From contig NZ_BCMS01000001.1 in assembly GCF_001485435.1 (NCBI RefSeq), forward strand, positions 443,501 through 507,500: DNA of 64,000 bases. Direction: 5' to 3'. The translations under genes and the position numbers were made by a program. This stretch comes from Deinococcus grandis. GTDB lineage: Bacteria > Deinococcota > Deinococci > Deinococcales > Deinococcaceae. The notes beneath the pieces are model-generated. The model was not told where the DNA came from, did not search any database, and saw only the letters and a list, made by a program, of their open reading frames with translations. This document shows, piece after piece, positions 17,467 through 30,423 of the stretch. Every line of letters begins with the position of its first letter. Within the stretch, counting starts at the first letter, position 1.

Positions 17467-18465
17467 TCAGCGGTTGCTCATGTCCTGGGCCCACTGGCTG
17501 AAGGGGCTGGGTGTGCGGGGCTGGCCGCTCAGGAGGTCCTCGATCTCGTCGGCGAGGTCCAGGCCGTACTTGTACGCGCCCTGCCCGGCGACGACGCCGC
17601 TGCCGTACTTCTCGCGGTAGTTGGCGGGGGTGCGGTCGCTGGTCATGGCCTCGGCGCTGGCGTTCGTCTGCGGGAGGACCGTGGTGAGGATGGGCGGCGT
17701 GCCCTCCCCGGTGGCGTCGAAGGCGCGCCTGAGGTCCTCCGGGAGGCGCTGGAGGCCCTGGCGGTGCTGGGCGCTCTGACTCTGGTACTTGGTGATCAGG
17801 ACGCCCAGGCAGCGCAGTCTGAGGTCGCGGGCGCGGCGGATCTGAGCGATGCGCGTGGCGATCTGTGGGATGCCGTAGGTGCTCAGTCGGTCGGGAATGG
17901 TGGGGATCAGGTAGTGGTCGCTGACTTCCAGGCCGTTCTGCGTGACGAAGCCCAGGTTGGGCGGGCAGTCGATCAGGACGTAGTCGTACGAGCTGAAGGC
18001 CGGCGCGACGAACTTCTTCACGGCTTCCATGGGGCCGACCGAGTAGTGCGAGCGGCCCGCGATGTCCTGCATGCGGTCCTGCACGTCGATCAACCGGATG
18101 GAGCTGGGCAGGAGGTCCACCCGGCCGTACCGCGTGCCTTCGGGCAGCTGGTCGATCATCTCGGGCGGGACGCGGTTGAGGTTGCTGACGCCGCGCAGGA
18201 TGGCGCGCGTGGCGTCGAAGGTGAAGGTGCCGTCGCCGCGCAGCAGGTCCAGGAACAGGTGCGCGAGGGTCTGCCCGGCCTCGTCCGCTTCTTCCCAGCG
18301 TTGCTCGCCGATCAGTGCGAGGGTGGCGTTCGTCTGCGGGTCCAGGTCGAGGACCAGCACGCGTTTCTGCTTCATGAACGCCAGCGTGTCGGCCAGCTGG
18401 ACGGTCGCGGTGGTCTTGGCGACGCCGCCCTTGAGGTTGATGAAACTCAGGACGTGCGGGGCCAT
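17467..18465 (-). CDS. ParA-family ATPase (orphan)
   Basis: 332 residues. Deviant Walker A KGGVAKTT near residue 13, switch motif VLDLDPQTNAT and IDCPPNLG identify the ParA/MinD/Soj family, which moves DNA or protein cargo by ATP-driven surface binding. No ParB or parS-like repeat lies beside it. The ATG overlaps the stop of the peroxiredoxin gene by one base (TGATG), so translation is coupled. Its cargo is unknown. Confidence 0.88.
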   Translation of the reverse strand: MAPHVLSFINLKGGVAKTTATVQLADTLAFMKQKRVLVLDLDPQTNATLALIGEQRWEEADEAGQTLAHLFLDLLRGDGTFTFDATRAILRGVSNLNRVPPEMIDQLPEGTRYGRVDLLPSSIRLIDVQDRMQDIAGRSHYSVGPMEAVKKFVAPAFSSYDYVLIDCPPNLGFVTQNGLEVSDHYLIPTIPDRLSTYGIPQIATRIAQIRRARDLRLRCLGVLITKYQSQSAQHRQGLQRLPEDLRRAFDATGEGTPPILTTVLPQTNASAEAMTSDRTPANYREKYGSGVVAGQGAYKYGLDLADEIEDLLSGQPRTPSPFSQWAQDMSNR

Positions 18466-18920
18466 CAGAGTTCGCGGATCTTCGCGAGGACCGCCTCGGG
18501 ACGCACGGTGTAGTCCCCGGTCTTCTCCTCGACGTGCTGGTAGCGCACCACGCCCTTCCGGTCGATCAGGAACACGGCGCGGCCGCTGATGCCGCGGTCG
18601 TCGATGGCGACGCCGTACGAGCGGGCCACGTCGAGTTTCATGTCGGCCAGCAGCGGCACCTCGATGCCGTACTCGGCCGCCCAGGCCTTGTGCGCGTGCA
18701 CGCTGTCGCGGTTCACGCCCAGCACCACGGCGCCCGCGTCCGCGAAGTCGTCCTGACGGCCGGAGTACTCGGGCAGCTGCATGGAGCACACCGGGCTGAA
18801 GTCCAGCGGGTAGAACACCAGCACGACGTGCTGCTGGTCGCGGTAGCTGCTCAGGGTGATCTGCTCGCCCGTGGAGGCGGGGAGGGTGAAGTCCGGGGCG
18901 GGCTGTCCGACGAGGCTCAT
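18465..18920 (-). CDS. Peroxiredoxin (Bcp/PrxQ or AhpE-like)
   Basis: 151 residues. Thioredoxin-fold peroxidase with peroxidatic Cys in DFSPVCSMQLPEY and the conserved FYPLDFSPVC context; reduces hydroperoxides. Start at 18920 has TACACT 7 nt upstream, favouring leaderless translation and rejecting a long in-frame extension. First gene of a minus-strand unit with the ParA and helical proteins. Confidence 0.88.
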   Translation of the reverse strand: MSLVGQPAPDFTLPASTGEQITLSSYRDQQHVVLVFYPLDFSPVCSMQLPEYSGRQDDFADAGAVVLGVNRDSVHAHKAWAAEYGIEVPLLADMKLDVARSYGVAIDDRGISGRAVFLIDRKGVVRYQHVEEKTGDYTVRPEAVLAKIREL

Positions 18921-19110
18921 GCCCGGCAGTGTACCGGGCGCGCCCCGGCATGCGCGGCGCAGCCCGACACGGTTTCTCATGTTGAACCGAGTCCCGTGAT
19001 GCGCCTGCTGGGCCGGGGACGGGCGTAGCCTGACCGGGTACCGTCCCCGCCGTCTGCCCCGCGCAGCTTCCCACGCGGCAAGGCGGCGCGCCATCCGAGG
19101 AGGAAAACCC

Positions 19111-20205
<1,095 letters not shown>

Positions 20206-20227
20206 ACCGAGCGAGCTGCAACGGACG

Positions 20228-20255
20228 CCCGCCCCCTGCCCCGGGGCGGGTTTTT
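20228..20255 (+). terminator. Intrinsic terminator after desaturase
   Basis: CCCGCCCC (20228-20235) pairs with GGGGCGGG (20243-20250), followed by TTTTT. It separates the desaturase from the ChbG-MFS unit. Confidence 0.9.
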
Positions 20256-20329
20256 CGTCGCGCGGGGCGCGGGGGCGTGGCATGCTGGGGGCACCGTCCA
20301 GTCCAGCCGCCCCTTTCAAGGAGACCGTC

Positions 20330-21235
20330 ATGACCACCGCTTCCTTCAATCCGGCCCTGGCTGCCCTGGGGTTCAGTCCCGGCGACCGGGTCGTGATCTT
20401 CCACGCCGACGACCTGGGCATGTGCGAGGCGACCGTCAGCGGCTGCGCCGACCTGTTCCGCGCCGGGACGCTGGGCAGCGCCTCGGTGATGACGCCCTGC
20501 GCGTGGGCGCCCGCCGCGGCCGACCTGGCCCGCGACCTGCCCGGCGCGGACCTGGGCGTGCACCTGACCCTGAACAGCGAGTGGCGCGCCTACCGCTGGG
20601 CGCCCGTCAGCACCCGCGACCCCGCCAGCGGCCTGATCGACCCGCAGGGCTTCATGCACGCCAGCGTGGAGGCCGTGCAGGCCCAGGCGGACCCGGCCGC
20701 CGCGCGCACCGAACTGGACGCGCAGGTGAGCCGCGCCCTGGACTGGGGCATCGAGGTCTCGCACGTGGACGCGCACATGGGCGCCGCCGCGCACCCCAAG
20801 TTCCTCCAGGCGTGCCTGGACGCCGCCCTGCCCCGCGGGATCGTGCCGATGCTGCCCCGCCTGGACGAGGCCGGTTGGCGCTCGCACGGGCTGGGTGAAG
20901 CCGAGGCGGCGCAGATGGCCGCGCTGACCCGCACGCTGGCGGCGCGGGGCGTGCCGCTCGTGGATCACCTCGTGATGCTGCCGCTGCACGTGGGCGGCGA
21001 CCACCTGCCGCTGATCGAGGAGATCCTCACGGGCCTCCCGGCGGGTCTGACGCACTTCATCCTGCACCCCGCGCGGGACACGCCCGAACTGCGCGCCATC
21101 TGCGGCGACTGGGCGGGCCGCGTGGCGAACCACGCCGCGTTCCTCTCGCCGGACTTCCCGGCGGTGCTCGCGCGCAGCGGCGTGAAGACCACCACGTACC
21201 GCGCGCTGCAACGCACCCTGCGGGAGCCGGCGTGA
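20330..21235 (+). CDS. ChbG/YdjC-family carbohydrate deacetylase
   Basis: 301 residues. IFHADDLGMCEA near the N-terminus and HVDAHMGAAAHPKF are the metal-binding segments of YdjC/ChbG deacetylases, which deacetylate chitooligosaccharides or similar N-acetylated sugars. The downstream MFS sugar carrier overlaps its stop (GTGA), so the pair probably takes up and trims a disaccharide. ATG 20330 has AAGGAG at the right distance; the ATG at 20282 is rejected. Confidence 0.87.
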   Translation: MTTASFNPALAALGFSPGDRVVIFHADDLGMCEATVSGCADLFRAGTLGSASVMTPCAWAPAAADLARDLPGADLGVHLTLNSEWRAYRWAPVSTRDPASGLIDPQGFMHASVEAVQAQADPAAARTELDAQVSRALDWGIEVSHVDAHMGAAAHPKFLQACLDAALPRGIVPMLPRLDEAGWRSHGLGEAEAAQMAALTRTLAARGVPLVDHLVMLPLHVGGDHLPLIEEILTGLPAGLTHFILHPARDTPELRAICGDWAGRVANHAAFLSPDFPAVLARSGVKTTTYRALQRTLREPA

Positions 21236-22608
21236 CCGTGCCCACCGCCGGGTCCGCCGACCTGACGCCCGACACCACCACCGCGCAGCGCTGGCGGTAC
21301 GCGATCATGAACTTCGGGCTGACCATCCCCGCGCAGACCACCAGCTTCCTGCTGCTGTACTACGTGGACCACCTGAAACTGAACCCTGGCTGGGCCGCGA
21401 CCGCCATGACGATCTTCGCGCTGTACAACGCCGCGAACAACCCCCTGATCGGCTTCCTGAGCGACCGCACCCGCAGCCGCTGGGGCCGCCGCATCCCGTA
21501 CGTGCGCTTCGGGGCGCTGCCCAGCCTGCTGCTGTTCGGCCTGCTGTTCAGTGCGCCGTTCAGCGGCACCGACCAGCCGGTCGCGCTGCTCGTGTACTTC
21601 GTGGTGATGTTCATCCTGTGGGAGGGGTTCGCCACCGCCGTCGGCACCGGCTACCTGGCGCTGCTGCCCGAAATGTTCCGCACCTACCGCGAACGCACCG
21701 ACGTCGCGTGGCGCATGAACGCCGTGCAGATCTTCGGTCTGCTCGTGGGGCTGGCGCTGCCGCCCCTGCTGGCCGGGATGATCGGCTGGACCGCCATGGC
21801 CTGGGTGTTCGCCGCGCTGGCCGCCGCCGCGATCTTCACCGGGCTGGGCGGCCTGTTCGAACGGCCCGGCAGCGCCGGGCGTGAACTGGGCTTCCTCACC
21901 GCGCTGCGCGCCACGTTCACGCACCGCGCGTTCCTGATCGTCGTCGCGGCCCTCACCATGCGCTTCTTCGCGACCGGCACCCTGGCCGCCGGGATGGGCT
22001 TCTACGTCCGCTACAGCCTCGGGATCGAGGGCGGCGCCGCCACCACCATCCTGCTCGCCGGGGCGTTCGTGACCGCCGGACTGGCCCTGTACCCCTGGCG
22101 GACCTTCATCGCACCGCGCCTGGGCCCGCGCGGCACGCTGATGCTCGCCTTCGGCCTGACCGCCGTCTCGCTGATCCCGCTGGCCCTCGTGAACTCGCTG
22201 GTGGGCGCCGCGATCACCACCGTGCTGTTCGGCGCGGCCCTCGCGGGCCTGATCCTGATGGGCGACGTGATCCTCGCGGACGTCATCGACGACGACGAAC
22301 TCCGCAGCGGGCAGCGCCGCGAGGGCATGTACTACGGCATGGCGGGCTTCATCACCACCCTCAGCACCGCCCTGACCTCCCAGGTGTTCGGGGCCGTCAC
22401 CCGCGCCAGCGGCTACGACCCCACACTGACCGTGCAGCCCGGCGCGGTCGCGGACGGCTTCCGCTTCTTCATGACCGTCCCGCCCATCACGGGCGCGCTG
22501 CTGGCCCTGGCGATCCTGAGTTTCTACCCCCTGCACGGCGCGCGCCTGAGCGCCATGCGCGACGCCCTGGCGCGGAAACGGGGCGGGCAGCTCGACGCCC
22601 AGAGCTGA
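21232..22608 (+). CDS. MFS sugar transporter (GPH/MelB type)
   Basis: 458 residues, 12 predicted membrane helices. SDRTRSRWGRRIPYV after helix 2 is the signature loop of the glycoside-pentoside-hexuronide cation symporters. GTG start overlapping the deacetylase stop. Likely cotransports a sugar with Na+ or H+; the substrate may be an acetylated oligosaccharide given its partner. Ends one base before the convergent prmC. Confidence 0.87.
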   Translation: MTVPTAGSADLTPDTTTAQRWRYAIMNFGLTIPAQTTSFLLLYYVDHLKLNPGWAATAMTIFALYNAANNPLIGFLSDRTRSRWGRRIPYVRFGALPSLLLFGLLFSAPFSGTDQPVALLVYFVVMFILWEGFATAVGTGYLALLPEMFRTYRERTDVAWRMNAVQIFGLLVGLALPPLLAGMIGWTAMAWVFAALAAAAIFTGLGGLFERPGSAGRELGFLTALRATFTHRAFLIVVAALTMRFFATGTLAAGMGFYVRYSLGIEGGAATTILLAGAFVTAGLALYPWRTFIAPRLGPRGTLMLAFGLTAVSLIPLALVNSLVGAAITTVLFGAALAGLILMGDVILADVIDDDELRSGQRREGMYYGMAGFITTLSTALTSQVFGAVTRASGYDPTLTVQPGAVADGFRFFMTVPPITGALLALAILSFYPLHGARLSAMRDALARKRGGQLDAQS

Positions 22609-22609
22609 T

Positions 22610-23446
<837 letters not shown>

Positions 23447-23449
23447 GTC

Positions 23450-24031
23450 TCACCCGTGCCGGGGTTTGATGATCAGGCGCCGGGCGGCGCCCTCGCCCAC
23501 GGACTCGCTCATGACGTCCGGGTGTTCCTTCAGCGCGATGTGGATCACGCGGCGTTCGGCGGGCGGCATGGGCTGCAGCTCGTGCGGTTCGCCGCTCTTG
23601 GCGACCTGCACCGCGAGCCGCTCGGCGAGTTTCGTCAGCGTGTCGGCCTGCCGCTTACGGAAGCCGCCCACGTCCACGCGGACGCGCAGGTGCCCGCGGC
23701 CCTCCTGCTTGGCGAGGACCGTGTATGCCAGCACCTCGATCGCGCCCAGCGTGCGCCCGTCGCGCCCGGCGAGGCGCGCGGCGTGCTCACCGGTGATCTC
23801 GGCTTCCAGGGCGTCCTCGGCCTCGCGGACCGTCACGGACAGGTCCGGGTCGATGCGGGTCACGAGGCCCTGCAGGAAGCGTTCCAGCGCCGCGCGAGGG
23901 TCTTCCGGCGCGGCTTCCAGCGTGGGGGCGCTGGGGGTGGCGTCGGGAGCGGGCGGCGGCAGCTCGCTCTCGTCCGCGTCGCTGATGCCCAGCCCCGCGA
24001 GGTAGTCGTCCAGGTTCGTGCGGTTATCCAT
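23450..24031 (-). CDS. khpB: Jag/KhpB-family RNA-binding protein
   Basis: 193 residues. Low-complexity acidic N-terminus, KH-like domain (LAGRDGRTLGAIEVLAY with the GRxGRT loop) and a C-terminal R3H domain (MPPAERRVIHIALKEHPDV). SpoIIIJ-associated proteins of this type bind small RNAs and affect division in other bacteria. Start with TAGACT 7 nt upstream (leaderless). Confidence 0.9.
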   Translation of the reverse strand: MDNRTNLDDYLAGLGISDADESELPPPAPDATPSAPTLEAAPEDPRAALERFLQGLVTRIDPDLSVTVREAEDALEAEITGEHAARLAGRDGRTLGAIEVLAYTVLAKQEGRGHLRVRVDVGGFRKRQADTLTKLAERLAVQVAKSGEPHELQPMPPAERRVIHIALKEHPDVMSESVGEGAARRLIIKPRHG

Positions 24032-24074
24032 GCCCCGCAGTCTAGCGCGCGATTCTCACGGACCTCCCACCCGG

Positions 24075-24560
24075 TTACCCCCCCAGTGCCCCCGCCGCCG
24101 CCCGCCGAGCGAACTCCCGCGCGCTGCGTTCCAGCATCTCGTACATCGCCTCGAAGCCGTCCGCGCCGCCGTAGTACGGGTCCGGCACGTCCGCGCCCGG
24201 CGCGAGCGGATCGAACGCCCGCATCAGCGTCAGGCGCGCCTCCGCGTTCGGCGGACTCAGGCGACGCGCGTCGAACAGGTTCGAGGCGTCCATCGCCAGG
24301 ATCACGTCCTGCTCGTCATAATCCGCGGCGTCCAGCTGCCGCGCCCGGCCGTCCAGGGTCAGGCCGTGGCGGGCCGCGACCTCCCGGCTGCGCGCGTCCG
24401 CCAGTTCGCCCACATGCCACGCGCCCGTCCCGGCGCTGTCCACGACCGCCGGGACGCCCGCGGCCTCCAGTTCACGGCGCAGCAGCGCCTCGGCCAGCGG
24501 ACTGCGGCAGATGTTCCCCAGGCACAGCGCCAGCACCCGCAGCGGCTTCGAGTCAGTCAT
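24075..24560 (-). CDS. Low-molecular-weight protein-tyrosine phosphatase
   Basis: 161 residues. P-loop CLGNICRS at the N-terminus (CX5R) and DPYYGG near the C-terminus with the general-acid Asp. Such enzymes reverse tyrosine phosphorylation, often on exopolysaccharide kinases. ATG 24560 overlaps the DUF418 stop by 8 bp; an in-frame GTG at 24566 is the alternative. Confidence 0.92.
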   Translation of the reverse strand: MTDSKPLRVLALCLGNICRSPLAEALLRRELEAAGVPAVVDSAGTGAWHVGELADARSREVAARHGLTLDGRARQLDAADYDEQDVILAMDASNLFDARRLSPPNAEARLTLMRAFDPLAPGADVPDPYYGGADGFEAMYEMLERSAREFARRAAAGALGG

Positions 24561-25803
24561 GCCCACGATTCTGCCGGGCCGCAGGCCCGTACGCCACCCG
24601 GCGCACCAGCGACTCCACCGGCCCCCGCCCGAAACGCGCGAGCCACCACGCGCTCAGCGGCAGCTGCGCCAGCCCCACGAGCAGCGCCAGCGCCAGCGTC
24701 TGCGCCGCGCCCCACGCCGCGAACTCGCCGCTGTACGGGAACGCCTCGCCCGCCCCGGCCGCCGGGACGCCCGACACCCAGCCGAACCCCTGATGCAGTC
24801 CGTACGGGTAGAAGATCAGCGTCATGATCACGCTCTGCGTGAGGTAGTTCGTCATGGCCATCCGCCCGCTCGCCGCGAAGAAACGCCACGCGCCCAGCCG
24901 ACCCGACGCGGCCAGCAGCCCCAGCACGCCCACGTACCCCAGCGCGCCCGCCAGCCCCCCCGCCATGCGGACCGGCAGCGCCAGCGTCCCCGCCGCGTAA
25001 TCGGCGCGGGTGTTCAGGTACGCCAGCAGCGCCCCCAGCGGCAACCCCACGCCCAGCCCCCCCACCGCCAGCCGCCGCAGCAGGGGCCGGTGCTCCTCCG
25101 GGCGGGTCAGCAGCCCTGCCTTTCCAGCGGCGGCGCCCAGGCAGAACAGCGCCACCAGCCACGGGCCGTTGAACAGGTTGCCCTGCAGCAGCAGCGGCCA
25201 GAACTCCGCGGCGCGCTCCTGCACGTTCGCCGCGTACGTGGGCAGCAGGTCCGGCAGGAACGCGAAGCGCGGCCCGGTGCGGCTGGCGGTCGCGGCGGCC
25301 TCCAGCAGCGCCAGTCCCAGCCACCACGCGCCCAGCGCACCGGCGGTGCCCAGCAGCGCCCGCGCGGACAGCCGCGCCACGAGCAGCAGCGCCAGCGCCA
25401 GCGTCGTGTAGTTGCTGATGATGTCCCCGTGCCACACCAGCGCGTAATGCAGCGCCCCCACCACCAGCAGCGCCGCGTGCCGCCGCAGGAACACGCCTGC
25501 GCCCCGCCGCGCCAGGATGCCCGCCGCACCCCACCCGAACAGCATCGCGAAGATCGAGATGAACCGCCCGTTCGCGAAGACGTCCGTGACGACCTGCGCG
25601 GCGCGGTCCACGCCCACCTGCTGCCACTCCAGGAACCCCGCGAAGTCCTGCATGTTCACGATCAGGATGCCCAGGAGCGCCACGCCGCGCAGCACGTCCG
25701 GCAGGAGTGCCCGGTCCCGCACCGGCCCGGTGTCGCGCGCTGGCTCCGGCGCGGGCGGAGCCAGATCGGGCGGCAGGACAGGGGCAGGCTCGGGCGCGGT
25801 CAT
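24553..25803 (-). CDS. DUF418-family membrane protein
   Basis: 416 residues. The N-terminal LLPDVLRGVALLGILIVNMQ and the C-terminal GRMAMTNYLTQSVIMTLIFY are the two conserved blocks of DUF418 (YeiB-like) proteins, with about nine or ten membrane helices between. Role unknown; the family is related to acyltransferase-3-type membrane enzymes. Leaderless start with TAACCT 7 nt upstream; the longer reading to 25848 is rejected. It follows the P450 gene by 10 bp. Confidence 0.88.
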   Translation of the reverse strand: MTAPEPAPVLPPDLAPPAPEPARDTGPVRDRALLPDVLRGVALLGILIVNMQDFAGFLEWQQVGVDRAAQVVTDVFANGRFISIFAMLFGWGAAGILARRGAGVFLRRHAALLVVGALHYALVWHGDIISNYTTLALALLLVARLSARALLGTAGALGAWWLGLALLEAAATASRTGPRFAFLPDLLPTYAANVQERAAEFWPLLLQGNLFNGPWLVALFCLGAAAGKAGLLTRPEEHRPLLRRLAVGGLGVGLPLGALLAYLNTRADYAAGTLALPVRMAGGLAGALGYVGVLGLLAASGRLGAWRFFAASGRMAMTNYLTQSVIMTLIFYPYGLHQGFGWVSGVPAAGAGEAFPYSGEFAAWGAAQTLALALLVGLAQLPLSAWWLARFGRGPVESLVRRVAYGPAARQNRGHD

Positions 25804-25813
25804 TCCCGGCAGG

Positions 25814-26979
25814 TTAACGCGGACCGGGGGCCACTGACCGGGCATCACCCGCAGCGGTCACGATCAGCGGCCCACGCGGCCCGAGGGTCAATCCCGGCAG
25901 CGGCGTCGCGTCGCCCCGCACCGCATGCAGAGGCGGCAGCGCCGCCAGCGCGTCGTGAATGAGCAGCTGCGCGAGGTGCATGCCCAGGCACAGCCGCTCG
26001 CCGCCCCCGAACGGCAGGTACGCCCAGGCCGGGGGTTTGTGCGCCCAGCGGCCCGGATCGAACTCGGCGGGGCGGTCCCACACCGCCGGGTCCCGCCCGG
26101 ACAGGTACGGGGAGTACAGCGCCAGCGCCCCGCGCGGCAGCCGTAGCCCGTGCCAGTCGAGGTCGCGGCTCAGGCGGCGGCTGCCCATCCAGCCCGGCGG
26201 GTACAGGCGCAGCACCTCCCTGAGCACCGCCGCGTGGTGCTCGGGCGCGTGCCACTGCGGGTGCCGCGCCAGGAACCAGATCGCGTACGCCAGCGCGTGC
26301 GTGGTCGTGTCGTGCGCGGCGGCCAGCGACACCCGCACCTCCTCCAGCCCGCCCGGCAGGGGGGCCAGCACCGCCAGCAGGTCGTCGTGCCCGCGCTCCC
26401 GCAGTCGCGCGTGCGCGAGGCGGCGCACCTCCGCGTCCACCCGAGCGAACAGCAGCGGACGCGGAATGGCGGGCACCGGGAACGGACGGCGCAGCGGCGC
26501 CAGGAACGCGTGGAGCAGCCCCTCATCGAACGCCCCACTGAAGTACGCCGCGTTCAGCAGGCGCAGCACCGCGCCGTCCGCCCAGGCCAGCGCATCGAAC
26601 TCCCCCACCGGCACGCCCGGCAGGGCCGCCCGCGTCCGCGCCTGCAGGGCCAGCAGGTGCGCCCGCCCGAGCCCCGGATTCATCAGCGAGCGCCGCCCCG
26701 CGTGCCCCGGCGCGTCCGACAGGATCACCCCGCCCGACAGGTACGGCACGATCCGCGACAGGCTCCCCGCACTGCGGAACGTGCCCAGGTCCGTCAGTAC
26801 CGCCCGGTTCCACGCCGCCCCCACCCCCACCACCGCCGGGAGGCCCAGCCGCAACCGGAACACGTCCCCACCCGCCGCGCGCGCCCGCGCCGCGCCCTCC
26901 TCGATCAGCGGCAGCGGCGAGAGCGCCCAGTCCTGCAGGTGCCCGTTCCCCGGACGGGTCGGCGGCTCGGGCAGCGTGC

Positions 26980-26998
<19 letters not shown>
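25814..26998 (-). CDS. Cytochrome P450, probable carotenoid hydroxylase
   Basis: 394 residues. I-helix AAHDTTTHAL, ExxR as EVLRLYPPG and the heme loop FGGGERLCLGMHLA with the axial Cys. D. radiodurans has a P450 (CYP287A1) that hydroxylates the beta ring of deinoxanthin at C2; placement here beside a CrtD-like desaturase and a carotenoid cluster supports the same role, by inference. GTG start overlapping the desaturase stop by 19 bp. Confidence 0.85.
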
Positions 26999-28419
<1,421 letters not shown>

Positions 28420-28519
28420 GGCCGCGCCCCCTGCGGGCTGATGGTTGAACGGGTCACGAGGCAGAGCATAGAGCACCCCCCACGCCCCGCAGGGTCGGAA
28501 ACGACACGCTCCGGCACGC

Positions 28520-29236
28520 TCAGCGGGGCGTGCTGACCGAGTACGCCAGCAGCGATTCGCGGCTGAGGACCCGCCCGGCGCGCTCCACGCGCAACTCGCC
28601 GCCCGCGCGCCCGACCGGACCGACGACCAGGACGTAGCCGTACCCGCCCCGGTTCCAGCGGTACTCGGCCCGGCCATCCCGCGTGGTGCGCGTGCCGCCC
28701 GTAATCGTGACGCCCGGCGTGCCGTCGCGGTTGCGGCTGGCGTACGTGACCCGCCCACCGGCTTCCCACACGAGCACGCTGTGCTTCGCGGTGGAGGCCA
28801 GCACCGCCGCCTGCGGCACGTACCGGCACCCGAACGACCCGGCGGGCACCCGGAACTCGTTCACGTGCGTCAGGCGGTAGGCGGGATCCTGCACGTTCTC
28901 CACGTTGCTGCTGTGCACGAAGAACCCCGGCGCCGGGGCCGTGCGGCCCGCGAAGGTCAGCGGCGTGTACACCTGCCCCGCGCCCGGATCGTCCGCACCG
29001 ACCGTCACGGGCACCTGCGAGCGCACGCCACCCACCCACTGCGTCAGCGTGCCCGCCCCGGCCCCCGTGCTGGACAGCGCCAGCACCCGCCCCGGCGCAT
29101 CGCACCAGAAGCGCACCGGCTTCCAGACGCCCGCGCCGACCTGTGCGAACGACGCCTCGGTGAAGCCCGCCGCGGACGCCAGGGGAACAGAGGACAGGAC
29201 GATGGCGGCGGCCAGACGGACACGCGTGCGGGACAT
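28520..29236 (-). CDS. Secreted protein of unknown function in carotenoid cluster
   Basis: 238 residues. The first 22 residues (MSRTRVRLAAAIVLSSVPLA...) form a Sec signal peptide with AxA cleavage. The mature part is beta-rich with few cysteines (FWCDAPGRVLAL, SFGCRYVPQ) and no recognised domain. It lies 100 bp from the CrtD-like gene and 87 bp from the glycosyltransferase on the same strand. Could be an envelope protein associated with pigment, but this is only positional. Confidence 0.7.
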   Translation of the reverse strand: MSRTRVRLAAAIVLSSVPLASAAGFTEASFAQVGAGVWKPVRFWCDAPGRVLALSSTGAGAGTLTQWVGGVRSQVPVTVGADDPGAGQVYTPLTFAGRTAPAPGFFVHSSNVENVQDPAYRLTHVNEFRVPAGSFGCRYVPQAAVLASTAKHSVLVWEAGGRVTYASRNRDGTPGVTITGGTRTTRDGRAEYRWNRGGYGYVLVVGPVGRAGGELRVERAGRVLSRESLLAYSVSTPR

Positions 29237-29322
29237 GCCCCGAGCCTCCGCCCGGGCCCTGAGCCGCTCATGAAGTCCCGCCTGCCGCGCATTCAGGAAA
29301 GGGGTCCACTGTCGGTGTGGCA

Positions 29323-30423
29323 TCACTGTCTGTACTGGCGGCCCTTCCAGCTCACGCGGCGGCGCAGGGCGCGCGCCATGACCGGCAGGGCCAGCAGCGG
29401 CGTGACCGGCCCCAGCAGCCCCTCGGCCAGATCGGCGGGCGTGCGGCGGCCCGCGATGAGGTTCACGGCCAGGCGTTCCAGCAGGCTCGCGGCCCGCAGC
29501 GCATTGCGGTTCGGGAGGGGCAGCAGCCACGGCATCGTGTGCCCCGCGACGTGCAGCGCCACGCTGGCCAGCATGAACGCCCGCGAGTTCAGGTGGATGG
29601 GCAGGGCGTTCTTCCCGAAGCCCGCCACGGAGTCCGGGTACGAGCGGTACATCCGCACGCCGATGCACTCCTGCCCCATCACGGTGGAGACCCGCAGGCC
29701 CAGCTGGCCCAACTTGCGCGCCATGACGGTGTCCTCCAGCACCTGATCGCGCACGGCGGCGTACCCGCCCACGCGGGTCAGCGCGGCGCGGCGGTACGCC
29801 ATGACCTGCCCGTTCGCGATGGTCGCCAGCGGGTGTGGCGGGGTCATGCGCAGCAGCGGGAACGGGAAGTACGACAGCACGGCGGCGTCCACCAGCGGCG
29901 TGAGCAGCCGCTCGCCGGGCGTGACGTTCGACTGGCGCGGCTGCACGCTCAGCAGGTCCGCGCCCGACGCGTGCAGTTCGCGCAGCAGGCCGCCCAGCGC
30001 GCCCGGATGCCACGTGACGTCCGCGTCCGTGAAGATCAGGACGTCGCCACTCGCGGCCCGCAGGAGCTGCTGGCACGCCCAGGGCTTGCCGTGCCAGCTG
30101 TCTGGCCGCGCCACGCCGGGAATGACGCGCGCGCCCAGGCGGCGGGCCACGTCGCCCGTGCCGTCGTCGCTGCGGTCGTCCAGCACGAGGACCTCGTGCG
30201 CGCCCTGCGCGAGCACGCCGGGCAGCGTGACGGGGAGGTTCGCCGCCTCGTTCCGCGCGGGAATCAGGATGGACACGCGCGGCCCCCCCGGCGGCACGGG
30301 GGCGGGGCGCAGGCGGGGGAAGGTCACGGCGTTCACCGCCAGCGTCAGCGCCTTGCCGAGCAGCCACACGGCGGTGACCGTGCGGTACGCCCGCGCCCAG
30401 TCCGGTTCAGGACGTGAGCTCAT
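29323..30423 (-). CDS. Family 2 glycosyltransferase, CruC/CrtQ-like
   Basis: 366 residues. GT2 fold: VSILIPARNEAANLP, VLDDRSDDGT, DVLIFTDADVTWHPG (DxD) and a C-terminal pair of hydrophobic helices. It resembles enzymes that glucosylate a hydroxylated carotenoid (CruC of green sulfur bacteria, CrtQ). ATG overlaps the acyltransferase stop (ATGA). With CruF and a CruD-like acyltransferase upstream, the likely substrate is the 1'-hydroxyl of the carotenoid; this is inference. Confidence 0.82.
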   Translation of the reverse strand: MSSRPEPDWARAYRTVTAVWLLGKALTLAVNAVTFPRLRPAPVPPGGPRVSILIPARNEAANLPVTLPGVLAQGAHEVLVLDDRSDDGTGDVARRLGARVIPGVARPDSWHGKPWACQQLLRAASGDVLIFTDADVTWHPGALGGLLRELHASGADLLSVQPRQSNVTPGERLLTPLVDAAVLSYFPFPLLRMTPPHPLATIANGQVMAYRRAALTRVGGYAAVRDQVLEDTVMARKLGQLGLRVSTVMGQECIGVRMYRSYPDSVAGFGKNALPIHLNSRAFMLASVALHVAGHTMPWLLPLPNRNALRAASLLERLAVNLIAGRRTPADLAEGLLGPVTPLLALPVMARALRRRVSWKGRQYRQ

